Source of the DNA: Capnocytophaga catalasegens
Lineage (GTDB): Bacteria > Bacteroidota > Bacteroidia > Flavobacteriales > Flavobacteriaceae
NCBI RefSeq assembly: GCF_026005215.1
Contig: NZ_BPMA01000009.1
Coordinates: forward strand, 1-64,000
Direction: 5' to 3'
Length of the DNA: 64,000 nt
Part shown: positions 1-7,447 of the stretch, in pieces
How the letters are laid out: each line of letters starts with the position of its first letter
Numbering within the stretch: the first letter of the stretch is position 1
Made by a program: the position numbers and the translations under genes
The notes under the pieces: model-generated
Databases searched by the model: none
The model's input: the letters and a program-made list of their open reading frames with translations, nothing else
What the model was told of the DNA's origin: nothing

Positions 1-371
1 TTATCAGAAAAAAACAAGCACAAGAAAAGGCTCTAGAAAAACAGCAAACAACAACGCAAGTTACACAACAACCTCAAGTTGTTGAAACGCGTAAAGAATC
101 TACAACTTCCTCTACTCAGACAGTACAATCGGTCAAAAACACTTCGGGATATCACCTAATAGCAGGCGCTTTTAGTACCGAACAAAATGCCAATACACGA
201 GTTAAACAATTGCAAGATAGTGGTTATGCCAATGCTTCAATAGTAGGAAAAAATGCACGCGGATTGTTCTTGGTGGCTTACAAAAGTTTTAATGCTCAAT
301 CTGATGCCAATGCTTATAAACAAGAACTTAATAGCAAAGGCGTTGAATCTTGGGTGTATATTAGTAAATAA
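1..371 (+). CDS. SPOR domain protein, C-terminal part (cut by window edge)
   Basis: The reading frame is open from the window edge (first full codon at 3) to TAA at 369-371; the start lies outside. The first ~50 residues are a Gln/Thr/Lys-rich low-complexity linker. The last ~70 residues form a SPOR domain, beginning GYHLIAGAFSTEQNA and ending in SWVYISK. SPOR domains bind denuded septal peptidoglycan, so the domain probably sits in the periplasm. In Flavobacteria a protein with HU/CCDC81-like domains followed by SPOR is often encoded just before an acyl-CoA thioesterase, which matches the next gene 7 nt away. The HU-like part cannot be seen here, so that fuller identity is inference. Confidence 0.85.
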   Translation, partial: IRKKQAQEKALEKQQTTTQVTQQPQVVETRKESTTSSTQTVQSVKNTSGYHLIAGAFSTEQNANTRVKQLQDSGYANASIVGKNARGLFLVAYKSFNAQSDANAYKQELNSKGVESWVYISK

Positions 372-378
372 TTTTCTG

Positions 379-903
379 ATGGTAAAAAAGAAAAAAGTTT
401 TTGAATCACGAACAATATTGACCGATACGGTGCTTCCAAGTGAGACCAATGCTTTGGGTAATATGTTTGGAGGTGAGTTGTTGGCTCGAATGGACAGAGC
501 AGGAAGTATTGCTGCTCAGCGGCATTCTGGGCGTGTAGTGGTAACTGCTTCGGTAAATCATGTTGCTTTTAAAAAATCGATATCTCAGGGAAGTATTGTA
601 ACTATTGAAGCTTCAGTTTCAAGAGTTTTCACCACATCTATGGAAGTTTTTATAGATGTTTGGGTTGAAGATTACGTACGTGGAGGGCGAGTAAAAAGCA
701 ATGAAGCTATCTATACTTTTGTAGCAGTTGATGACCACGGACATCCTATTGAAATTGACGAAATAGAACCTGAAACCGACTTGGAAAAAGAACGTTATCA
801 AGGAGCCCTACAACGAAGACAATTAAGTCTGGTCTTAGCAGGAAAACTAAAACCTCACGAAGCTACCGAAATCAAAGTTCTTTTTGATAAATTGGAATCT
901 TGA
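379..903 (+). CDS. Acyl-CoA thioesterase, hotdog fold (YciA/BFIT-type)
   Basis: This is a 174-residue cytosolic single-hotdog thioesterase that hydrolyses acyl-CoA to free CoA and fatty acid. The family signature is clear near the N-terminus: SETNALGNMFGGELLARMD, then RHSGRVVVTASVNHV and a strand ending in RVFTTSMEVFIDVWVE. The C-terminal ~45 residues are charged and helical. I place the start at ATG 379, not at the in-frame ATG at 253, because the longer version would overlap the SPOR gene by more than 100 nt and its extra residues do not look like the family. The gene follows the SPOR gene by 7 nt, so the two are probably co-transcribed. Substrate chain length cannot be judged from sequence. 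Confidence 0.9.
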   Translation: MVKKKKVFESRTILTDTVLPSETNALGNMFGGELLARMDRAGSIAAQRHSGRVVVTASVNHVAFKKSISQGSIVTIEASVSRVFTTSMEVFIDVWVEDYVRGGRVKSNEAIYTFVAVDDHGHPIEIDEIEPETDLEKERYQGALQRRQLSLVLAGKLKPHEATEIKVLFDKLES

Positions 904-998
904 TTTTCTACCTCTTTTAGTATTCAATTTTTACACTTGGTACCATATTTTTGGTATCATAAAAGAAAAATGAACTAATTTTTAAATTTTCTACACCT

Positions 999-1283
999 AT
1001 GGGTTTTGAAACAAAAGCTATACTGGGCGCGAGATACAATGGTAATAGTAAATCAATGGCAAAGTTGTATCAATATGGCCTTAACCTTTCGTATCAAAGA
1101 GTATGTAAAATATCAAGAGTTTGAATATGCTCGTATAACTAATCCGACTCGAAAAAAATGTGAAACACTTATTGCCAAGCTCGAAAACGGAAAGTATGGT
1201 TTTGGTTTTCCCTTGTAGATACTACTGACTTAAAAAACATTGATGATTTAATCGCCAATTTCAAACAAACCTTAGAAAAATAA
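999..1283 (+). pseudogene. Remnant of a cystathionine gamma-synthase/lyase-family PLP enzyme
   Basis: Three frame-separated pieces look like parts of a Cys/Met metabolism PLP-dependent enzyme. Frame 0 from ATG 999 gives MGFETKAILGAR, a typical N-terminus, and closes at a TGA. Frame +1 then gives EFEYARITNPTRKKCETL and IAKLENGKYGFGF, matching the conserved YxYxRxxNPT and LENG blocks. Frame 0 resumes at 1215 with VDTTDLKNI, a mid-protein block, fused directly to DDLIANFKQTLEK, a typical C-terminal end. A whole enzyme is about 380 residues, so most of the body, including the PLP-lysine region, has been deleted, with at least one frameshift besides. It cannot encode a working enzyme. Loss of a transsulfuration or homocysteine step is inference, because intact paralogues may lie elsewhere. 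Confidence 0.75.
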
Positions 1284-1335
1284 CTTTCCTTATTATTGTG
1301 AATCTAATATAATTATTGACAAACATAATCAAACT

Positions 1336-2856
1336 ATGAATTCTACTAAAAAAAGAAAACCAATTTTCTGGGTTCCTACGGTATATTTCGCTATGGGAAT
1401 TCCTTTTATTGCCTTATCATTAGTCTCTACTATTATGTTTAAAGATTTGGGTGTTTCCAATGAAGAAATCGCATACTGGACATCGCTCCTTACGCTACCT
1501 TGGTCACTCAAATGGCTTTTTAGTCCAATAATGGAAACATTTGGAACTAAAAAACGATATATTGTACTAACCGAAATTATTAGTGCGTTACTCTTCGGGA
1601 TGATTATTTTTGCACTCCCACTTACTGATTTTTTCAAAATAACACTTGCTTTAATGGCAGTAATTGCTATAAGTGGCTCTATACACGATATTGCTGGCGA
1701 TGGGGTGTATATGCAAGAATTGGATACCGAAACACAAAGCGTATATTCGGGTTGGCAGGGAGCGTTTTACAATATGGCAAAAATTCTTGCCAATGGTGGT
1801 TTGGTTTTCCTTGCCGGATGGCTTACAAGCAAAGGAGGTTTTAATCAAATACAAGCTTGGCAAAGCATTATGGTTATCTTTGCAATAATTATGGCAGGTA
1901 TTGGGTTGTATCACATTAAGTTTTTACCACAAAGTCAGGTAAAAAATTTAGACAAAGAACCTTTCAAACCTGTTTTCACAACAATGATTGCTATAAAAAT
2001 AATTAGTTTCTTAGCCATAGGATGTGCTGTATGGTTTTTGAGTAATACGTCTTTTATTCAGAATAATTTTTATCAAACATTCTTGCTTTTGGGTGGAATT
2101 CTTCTTTTCACTTTCTTTTTGTTTATACTAATGGATATTTTCGCTCCAAGCAAAAGTAAAGAAACCAAATTAGTTTTTAAAGAATTTTTCAAAAAGAAAT
2201 ACATTGGTCTGTATCTTATTTTTATCTTTCTATACCGCTTTGCCGAAGGATTAGCAATGAAAATTGCACCTATTTTCTTAAAAGACAACCCCCAATTGGG
2301 TGGCATTGGGCTCTCTAACGAACAATACGGACTTATATACGGAACTTTCGGGGCGGTAGCCTTTGTATTGGGTTCTATTCTGGCAGGTTATTATATTTCT
2401 CGTTTCGGACTGAAAAAAGTATTATTTTCGTTAGTCTGCATTTTTAATATTCCATTTGTTGTATACTTGCTCTTTGCCATTTATCAACCAGAGAATATGA
2501 TTCTTATTGCTACGGGAATCATTTTTGAATATTTTAGTTATGGATTTGGTTTTGTGGGACTTATTTTATTTATGATGCAACAGATCGCTCCTGGTAAATA
2601 CCAAATGGCACACTATGCTATTGCTAATAGTTTAATGAATTTAGGTGTTATGATTCCCGGAATGATAAGTGGTTACCTCAGTACAACACAAGTTCAAAAA
2701 CAATTACTTACTTTCATTGGTTTAGGAAATCAAATAGAAGTACTTTCACCATATTTAGGATACGAATTATTTTTTATTTTGGTAATGATAATGACTCTTC
2801 CTGCCATCTTGATAACTAAGTTTGTTCCTTTTACTCACGATGATAGTAAAAATTGA
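1336..2856 (+). CDS. MFS transporter, AmpG-like permease
   Basis: This 506-residue inner-membrane protein has about 12-14 hydrophobic segments. The N-terminus (IFWVPTVYFAMGIPFIAL) and the loop TLPWSLKWLFSPIME resemble the AmpG/PAT branch of the major facilitator superfamily. AmpG carries anhydromuropeptides (GlcNAc-anhydroMurNAc peptides) into the cytosol for peptidoglycan recycling. Another family signature is the conserved SGSIHDIAGDGVYMQEL stretch near residues 111-127, where AmpG-like proteins have an aspartate-rich cytosolic motif. No nagZ or other recycling gene lies beside it in this window, so the substrate is inferred from the family only. A YARHG-domain gene follows 33 nt downstream. 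Confidence 0.8.
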   Translation: MNSTKKRKPIFWVPTVYFAMGIPFIALSLVSTIMFKDLGVSNEEIAYWTSLLTLPWSLKWLFSPIMETFGTKKRYIVLTEIISALLFGMIIFALPLTDFFKITLALMAVIAISGSIHDIAGDGVYMQELDTETQSVYSGWQGAFYNMAKILANGGLVFLAGWLTSKGGFNQIQAWQSIMVIFAIIMAGIGLYHIKFLPQSQVKNLDKEPFKPVFTTMIAIKIISFLAIGCAVWFLSNTSFIQNNFYQTFLLLGGILLFTFFLFILMDIFAPSKSKETKLVFKEFFKKKYIGLYLIFIFLYRFAEGLAMKIAPIFLKDNPQLGGIGLSNEQYGLIYGTFGAVAFVLGSILAGYYISRFGLKKVLFSLVCIFNIPFVVYLLFAIYQPENMILIATGIIFEYFSYGFGFVGLILFMMQQIAPGKYQMAHYAIANSLMNLGVMIPGMISGYLSTTQVQKQLLTFIGLGNQIEVLSPYLGYELFFILVMIMTLPAILITKFVPFTHDDSKN

Positions 2857-2889
2857 TTTGTATTAAATTTTTATTTCAAACAAAAACGC

Positions 2890-3630
2890 ATGAAACGAGC
2901 TTATTTCCTGTATCTAATTACTTTTTTTAGCATTTTTTCGACAAAAGCACAAAAATTGAACGATTGTTCCCGCTGCCTGACCGAAATTATTACGCTTGAA
3001 GAAATTCAAGCATTTAGTATTGATGAAGTTCAATTTCTGCTCAATGACCTATATGCACGCAAAGGTTTTACGTTTGAGAACTTTGACCTCCAAGCCTATT
3101 TTGTAGGAGAAAGCTGGTATCAACCAACTAACAATCAAGATATTATATTTAATGACATAGAAACTCAAAACATAGAATTATTCAAATCATATGTAAAAAA
3201 ATTGGAACTTAATCGTGATGATTTATTACTAAACATTCGCATTTTCAAAGAATTGATACAAAACAAAGATGCTGAAAAACTACAACGTATGTTTCGATTT
3301 CCGTATACAAAATTTGTAGAAAATGACAAAATAAAACATTTGCAAGCTATTTTGAAATATATCCCTTTTGAAGAAACACATTATTACAAAAACAACGGAT
3401 ATTATCGTTTTTCAATTGATACGGGGCGTACCAAAACAGATTATATCTTCCGAATAGAAGGCAGTTCAATTCATTTTTTGTATAATTCGGGAGGATTGTC
3501 AGAAATTATTGAAAAAAGAAATCAATATACCACCCTCCTACCCGATGAAGGCAAAGAATTTACCATTGATTGGGAATTTTTGTTTGAAAATAACCAATTT
3601 ACATTTGTACATTTTATTAGTTCTCAATAA
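2890..3630 (+). CDS. YARHG domain-containing exported protein
   Basis: The protein has 246 residues. The first 20 residues are a signal peptide (MKRAYFLYLITFFSIFSTKA) without a lipobox, so it is probably periplasmic. Residues ~40-80 carry a YARHG domain: LLNDLYARKGFTFENFDLQ followed by AYFVGESWYQP, the usual pattern of an extracellular domain of unknown role. The C-terminal ~150 residues are unrecognised and mixed alpha/beta. It follows the AmpG-like gene by 33 nt on the same strand, which suggests co-transcription. A link to the cell wall is only a guess from the neighbour. Confidence 0.75.
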   Translation: MKRAYFLYLITFFSIFSTKAQKLNDCSRCLTEIITLEEIQAFSIDEVQFLLNDLYARKGFTFENFDLQAYFVGESWYQPTNNQDIIFNDIETQNIELFKSYVKKLELNRDDLLLNIRIFKELIQNKDAEKLQRMFRFPYTKFVENDKIKHLQAILKYIPFEETHYYKNNGYYRFSIDTGRTKTDYIFRIEGSSIHFLYNSGGLSEIIEKRNQYTTLLPDEGKEFTIDWEFLFENNQFTFVHFISSQ

Positions 3631-3661
3631 AAAATTACCTTTTCAGATAACTTTTAAAGTT

Positions 3662-4240
3662 TTAATCTTCAATTTTTATTTTCAACTCATCAAAGATACG
3701 AAGTCGAATACTTCCCCAAGGAACATTTGTCCTGACAATGGTTTCTTCCCCATCAATAAATAAATAATTTCTCAAATAAATTTCTTCTCCTCTTTTAACA
3801 CCATCTAAAAGTAGTATCGTAATCGGGCTAGAAACATACATATCTTCGACAGGAACATATTGAAGCGTTTCGATATATTCGATAATTGGTTTATTATCTT
3901 TGAAAAGCGTAATACCAATAGGAGCTACATTCCATACTTTGATAGTAAAAAGATTTTTTAAATAAGGTTTTATTTCCTCATCTTGATGAACATCTATCTC
4001 ATAATTGCTCATTTTTTCTTTGCTACGAAAAAGTTTTGTAGGAAATTTGCACACAATACGTAGCGTATCGCCTACTTTGTAGCTGCTTTTTTCATTTTGA
4101 ATAAAAAGGCTTTTGTTAGGATTAAAGAGTACCATTGGCTCTTTCCCAATAAACATTTGTGCGAATTTCTCGCAACTTACCAATACAATACTTATAGAAA
4201 ATATAAGCAGTACATTTTTCAATTTAATATCCATAAGCAT
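3662..4240 (-). CDS. Lipoprotein of unknown family beside the CDC-like operon
   Basis: A 192-residue protein with a lipoprotein signal peptide ending IVLVSC (Cys23 from this start; ATG 4234 two codons later is equally possible). Unlike the four upstream lipoproteins, the residues after Cys (EKFAQMF) lack an acidic Lys-Asp/Glu surface-export motif, so it may stay on the periplasmic face. The body is predicted mostly beta strand; I recognise no family. It is the last of five minus-strand lipoprotein genes, but a strong hairpin terminator (4270-4303) separates it from the CDC-like gene. It is therefore either read through or has its own promoter; none is clear. By position it could be an accessory or immunity protein. 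That is inference. Confidence 0.6.
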   Translation of the reverse strand: MLMDIKLKNVLLIFSISIVLVSCEKFAQMFIGKEPMVLFNPNKSLFIQNEKSSYKVGDTLRIVCKFPTKLFRSKEKMSNYEIDVHQDEEIKPYLKNLFTIKVWNVAPIGITLFKDNKPIIEYIETLQYVPVEDMYVSSPITILLLDGVKRGEEIYLRNYLFIDGEETIVRTNVPWGSIRLRIFDELKIKIED

Positions 4241-4269
4241 AAAGGGCTTTTGTTACTTTATCAAACAAA

Positions 4270-4303
4270 AAAATAAACTCTGCTTTAAAGCAGAGTTTAT
4301 TTT
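4270..4303 (-). terminator. Rho-independent terminator after the CDC-like operon
   Basis: A near-perfect palindrome (arms AAACTCTGCTTT / AAAGCAGAGTTT extended by A/T pairs), on the minus strand followed by a run of seven T. It lies 8 nt after the stop of the CDC-like gene at 4312. The flanking A and T runs would let it work on either strand, but the only gene ending close to it is on the minus strand. Confidence 0.85.
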
Positions 4304-4311
4304 CCTATTTC

Positions 4312-5442
4312 TTATTGAAAATATTGGTCAATAACTGTTTTTCTTACTTCTACTTCTTTATTATCTTTAAGCGTACGTACTTTATATCCGATAGGCACAG
4401 CCGATTCTATCAAATCTTTTGCACTTGGATCTTTTAAGAAAGAGATAAATGAGTCATAACTATCTATTTTCTTAGAATGGTTAAGAGGTCCCCCTGCGGC
4501 AACTACTTTTATTTTACCTTTTGCAAACCAATCTCTAACTGTTTTTCTATACGTTCCACTAACATCTACATCAACTATCTTAACAACATCTACTTGTACA
4601 GAAGCATCAATATAGCTTTTCACTTCTTCTGCTGAGCGTTCTGTTTCGATAAGCAAATGCGCTATACGCCCATAATCTACACTACTTACATATACAGGTT
4701 CGGTTTCTCCTATATTTTTAAGTTCTCCCCATTCGCTGGCTTGTTTTGGATCAACAGCAATATTGTAAAGTGGTTGTCTTACTTTTATCAGTACATATTC
4801 TTTCCCGTTAATTCTAAACTCAGAAGGATTATATGTAAAATCTACTTCTACCAATTTTTTAAGCACATCAACCCCTACGTGTAAGTGAAAAGACTTGTTA
4901 AAACTACTAATAGAGCCTACCTTTTCAGAAATATATGTGATGTAAGTAGGTGCTTTTTCGTAGTCAATCTTATCTGTATTTTCCTTCTTAAAATCATTGA
5001 TTTTCTGACGAACATCACTCAATACAGGAAGTGATTGTTTTTTTACATCTAACCCTTTTCCTTGCAAAGAAGCTGAAAGAGTAATTTCCTTAGGACCTGA
5101 AATTACGATTGGGTCATATTTCCCTTCCAAGAATGAATCTCCACGAAGTACGCTTCCGGGGAAAATAACATCTAGGTTCCATTCATTGACCAATTGCATA
5201 GGGTTTAGTAGTACTTGCTTACGCTCCGTAATTAACTTCTGTCCTCCTTGTGCTTTATAAGGATCAGTAGTAGGAATAATCTGCGAAGCTTCCGCAGGAA
5301 ATTCTACTTTTTTAAGTTTAGCTAACTCAATAGCAACTGGATCGGTGAGGTTGGTAGTTCCTCCATTGTCATTGTCTTTATTACAAGATACAGCCAAGAC
5401 TAAGCTTGCTACCAAAGCTGGAATGAAAATTTTTTTTCTCAT
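4312..5442 (-). CDS. Cholesterol-dependent cytolysin-like (CDCL) lipoprotein, second copy
   Basis: A 376-residue pore-former-type protein. The lipoprotein signal peptide ends LAVSC (Cys20), followed by NKDNDN, a Lys-Asp-rich stretch like the surface-export signal of Capnocytophaga lipoproteins. The rest aligns by eye with domains 1-3 of thiol-activated cytolysins. DVIFPGSVLRGDSFLEG (~91-107) matches the N-terminal domain. EYVLIKVRQPLYNIAVDP (~215-232) and EPVYVSSVDYGRIAHLLIET (~248-267) match the conserved core, where classical toxins read YTVSVDA and VYISSVAYGR. The GGPL motif (~317-320) and VPIGYKVRTLKDNKEVEV (~349-366) match the end of domain 1. The protein stops where the cholesterol-binding domain 4 with its Trp-rich undecapeptide would begin, so cholesterol binding is not expected. 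Such CDC-like proteins of Bacteroidota are known as paired antibacterial pore formers. It lies 34 nt after its paralogue. Confidence 0.85.
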   Translation of the reverse strand: MRKKIFIPALVASLVLAVSCNKDNDNGGTTNLTDPVAIELAKLKKVEFPAEASQIIPTTDPYKAQGGQKLITERKQVLLNPMQLVNEWNLDVIFPGSVLRGDSFLEGKYDPIVISGPKEITLSASLQGKGLDVKKQSLPVLSDVRQKINDFKKENTDKIDYEKAPTYITYISEKVGSISSFNKSFHLHVGVDVLKKLVEVDFTYNPSEFRINGKEYVLIKVRQPLYNIAVDPKQASEWGELKNIGETEPVYVSSVDYGRIAHLLIETERSAEEVKSYIDASVQVDVVKIVDVDVSGTYRKTVRDWFAKGKIKVVAAGGPLNHSKKIDSYDSFISFLKDPSAKDLIESAVPIGYKVRTLKDNKEVEVRKTVIDQYFQ

Positions 5443-5476
5443 TTTGAAAAAATTTTAATTATATTTCGGTTAATTT

Positions 5477-6598
5477 TTATTCTCTTACCGAGATTTTTTC
5501 GGTGTAAAAAGTCCTTACTTGTACCTCTTTATTATCTCTAACAGTACGGATTTTATAACTAATCGGTACTGCCGATTTTATAAGTTCCTCAGCATTAGGT
5601 ACATGTAAATAGTCTATAAATGAATCTAAATCATTGATTGCTTTACCCTGCTTTAAAGGTCCTCCAAGAGTTATTATTTCTTTTTTTAATGAATTAAAAC
5701 TTCGAGCATAATCTTCATTTGAGGTTGAACCTCCTCTTACTCTTACTAAAAAACCCGCTCTTAGCGCTCCTTCTACCTTGCTACGGGTCTGTTCGGCACT
5801 TTCATTGGTTTCTATAAGTAAATGCGCTACACGCCCGTAATCTACACTGCTTATATATACGGGTTCATAACTCCCCAAATTACTATTGTTCATATCGCCC
5901 CATTGGTCATACGGCTTAGGGTCAACAGCTATATTATAGAAAAATTGGCGTACTTTGATAAGCACATACTTAGAACTGCTTGATGATGAAAAAGAAAATT
6001 CGCGATTGAAACTACCTTTTGCTAACCCAAACAAAGCACTTGCTCTTCCGTGCGTACGCATAGCTTTGTTAAAACTTGCCGAAGTTTCAACAATATTTGC
6101 ATAATAGTTCAGATAGGATGGAGCTACATCATGTTCAATTTTGTTATCGGTTATTAAATCATTCATCTGTTGGCGAACATTACTTACCGAAGGCATAGAT
6201 GTTTTCTTAACAGAAAGTCCCTTTCCGCGTAGGGAGATAGATATGGTTATTTCTTTGGGGGCTGTCAGTACCACAGGGTCAAGACCTCCCTCCATAAACG
6301 AGTCGCCTCTGAGTATGCTACCAGGGTAAATAACGTCAGCATTTTTCTCATCAATAAGTTCTACAGGGTCAATCGGAAAAGATTTTTTTACTTCTTTTAA
6401 AACTTCTTTCTTGCCGTTGCCCAAGTCTCTTACAACCTTAGAATTGACAACCTCTCCACTTTCATCTGGGAAAATGACTGCTTTAAGCTCTGCCAATCGC
6501 TCGCCAAGGTCTTCACTATCGCTCTTATTACAAGATACTGTTACTGCTGTAAAACCTATAAGTAAGGCTATTACAGGATTAAAATTTCTTAGTTTCAT
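5477..6598 (-). CDS. Cholesterol-dependent cytolysin-like (CDCL) lipoprotein, first copy
   Basis: A 373-residue paralogue of the next gene. The lipoprotein signal peptide ends VTVSC (Cys23), followed by acidic NKSDSEDLGE. The CDC core is present: DVIYPGSILRGDSFMEG (~88-104), KYVLIKVRQFFYNIAVDP (~210-227), EPVYISSVDYGRVAHLLIET (~245-264), LGGPLKQGK (~311-319) and VPISYKIRTVRDNKEVQV (~344-361). There is no domain 4. It differs from its partner in the regions that become membrane hairpins in classical toxins. A run of six serines (~204-209) precedes the core strand, and the second hairpin region (~280-300) is Arg/Gly-rich where the partner is Val/Asp-rich. The two may therefore be unequal subunits of one pore. 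Expected location is the outer surface of the outer membrane; this is inference from the signal sequence and family. Confidence 0.85.
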   Translation of the reverse strand: MKLRNFNPVIALLIGFTAVTVSCNKSDSEDLGERLAELKAVIFPDESGEVVNSKVVRDLGNGKKEVLKEVKKSFPIDPVELIDEKNADVIYPGSILRGDSFMEGGLDPVVLTAPKEITISISLRGKGLSVKKTSMPSVSNVRQQMNDLITDNKIEHDVAPSYLNYYANIVETSASFNKAMRTHGRASALFGLAKGSFNREFSFSSSSSSKYVLIKVRQFFYNIAVDPKPYDQWGDMNNSNLGSYEPVYISSVDYGRVAHLLIETNESAEQTRSKVEGALRAGFLVRVRGGSTSNEDYARSFNSLKKEIITLGGPLKQGKAINDLDSFIDYLHVPNAEELIKSAVPISYKIRTVRDNKEVQVRTFYTEKISVRE

Positions 6599-6625
6599 AT
6601 TACAAAATTTGAATTTTTATTTGTA

Positions 6626-7426
6626 TCAATCATGATTTTTTATTTTTATATTGTAGTATTCTATTGTATATTCGGGTAGTCCTTTGGGTTTTTTACGGAT
6701 TTGTAATTTTTGTATATACTCTGGTTTGTCTTCTTTATCAAATAACTCATCACGAGTTAAAAACTCGAATTCTCTAAAAAGTTCATATCTTTTTTCTCGT
6801 ATCATTTTTATATTTTCTCGTGTAATGATAATGATTTCAAAAGTACATTCATATTCTACATTTTGCTCTGTAAGATAAACATCTGTATCGTTAGCTCCGT
6901 CATCAACTTTGAAAAACCAACTACGTCTCGTATGATAACTATCATAATAAGTACTCAGTCGTACCGCATTAAAATTTTCTTTAATCTTTATAGCATCTCC
7001 TACTTGTCGATTGCCTTTCCATTTTTGCAATTCATATGTATGCTTAAATGTACCGGGTACTAACGGGCGTATATATAGCGTATGCTTTCCCTTACCCGAA
7101 AAAGAAATATAGGCAGGTTTGTTGTTTATGACTGAGTCTGTATTACTTAAAAACAAACCATAATCTTTCCAAAGTATCTGATGATAGCTATTCCCTTCAC
7201 GTATTGGTACTAACCGATATTCTATATTAGCATTGTTATCTACATCTGAAATAGTTAGCTCATAGGGTATATAATCATCCACTTGTATATTAGCCTTGTT
7301 TTTAGTTATTTCTGTAAAATTTTCCCTTAGTGTTACCGAAAAATCCGCTTCGTCTGTTTGCTTATTGCACGCCACAAATAGTACAAACAGCCCACATATT
7401 CCCCAAAGTTTCCATATCGTTTTCAT
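6626..7426 (-). CDS. Lipoprotein of unknown family, CDC-like operon (second of tandem pair)
   Basis: A 266-residue lipoprotein (signal peptide ending LFVAC, Cys20, then NKQTDEADF, an acidic surface-export-like stretch). It is a clear paralogue of the gene at 7448: both share NIQVDDYIPYELTI / NIQVEDYIPYTITI, a YRL...I(R/W)EG...HQ(I/T)(L/I)WKD block, YIRPLVPGTFKHTYELQK / YIRPYVPGTFKHLYELQK, and a C-terminal EYTIEYYNIK / EYIIEYHNIK. The pattern of short strands suggests a beta-sandwich. I do not recognise the family. It sits 27 nt upstream of the first CDC-like gene on the same strand, so it is almost surely co-transcribed. Possible roles are protection of the producer, holding the pore subunits inactive, or binding a target surface. 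None is shown by sequence. Confidence 0.75.
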   Translation of the reverse strand: MKTIWKLWGICGLFVLFVACNKQTDEADFSVTLRENFTEITKNKANIQVDDYIPYELTISDVDNNANIEYRLVPIREGNSYHQILWKDYGLFLSNTDSVINNKPAYISFSGKGKHTLYIRPLVPGTFKHTYELQKWKGNRQVGDAIKIKENFNAVRLSTYYDSYHTRRSWFFKVDDGANDTDVYLTEQNVEYECTFEIIIITRENIKMIREKRYELFREFEFLTRDELFDKEDKPEYIQKLQIRKKPKGLPEYTIEYYNIKIKNHD

Positions 7427-7447
7427 AGTTTATTTTAGATTTTTATA

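Noticed and set aside
253..378. Upstream ATG extending the acyl-CoA thioesterase by 42 residues
   Set aside because: It overlaps the SPOR gene and the extra residues do not look like the family; ATG 379 gives the standard N-terminus.
937..960. Terminator after the thioesterase gene (TTGGTACCATATTTTTGGTATCA)
   Set aside because: The stem is short and interrupted and no T run follows, so it is not counted.
1006..1218. A 70-residue plus-strand reading frame as a separate gene
   Set aside because: Its second half is a fragment of a Cys/Met PLP enzyme whose other pieces lie in the next frame, so it is part of a pseudogene.
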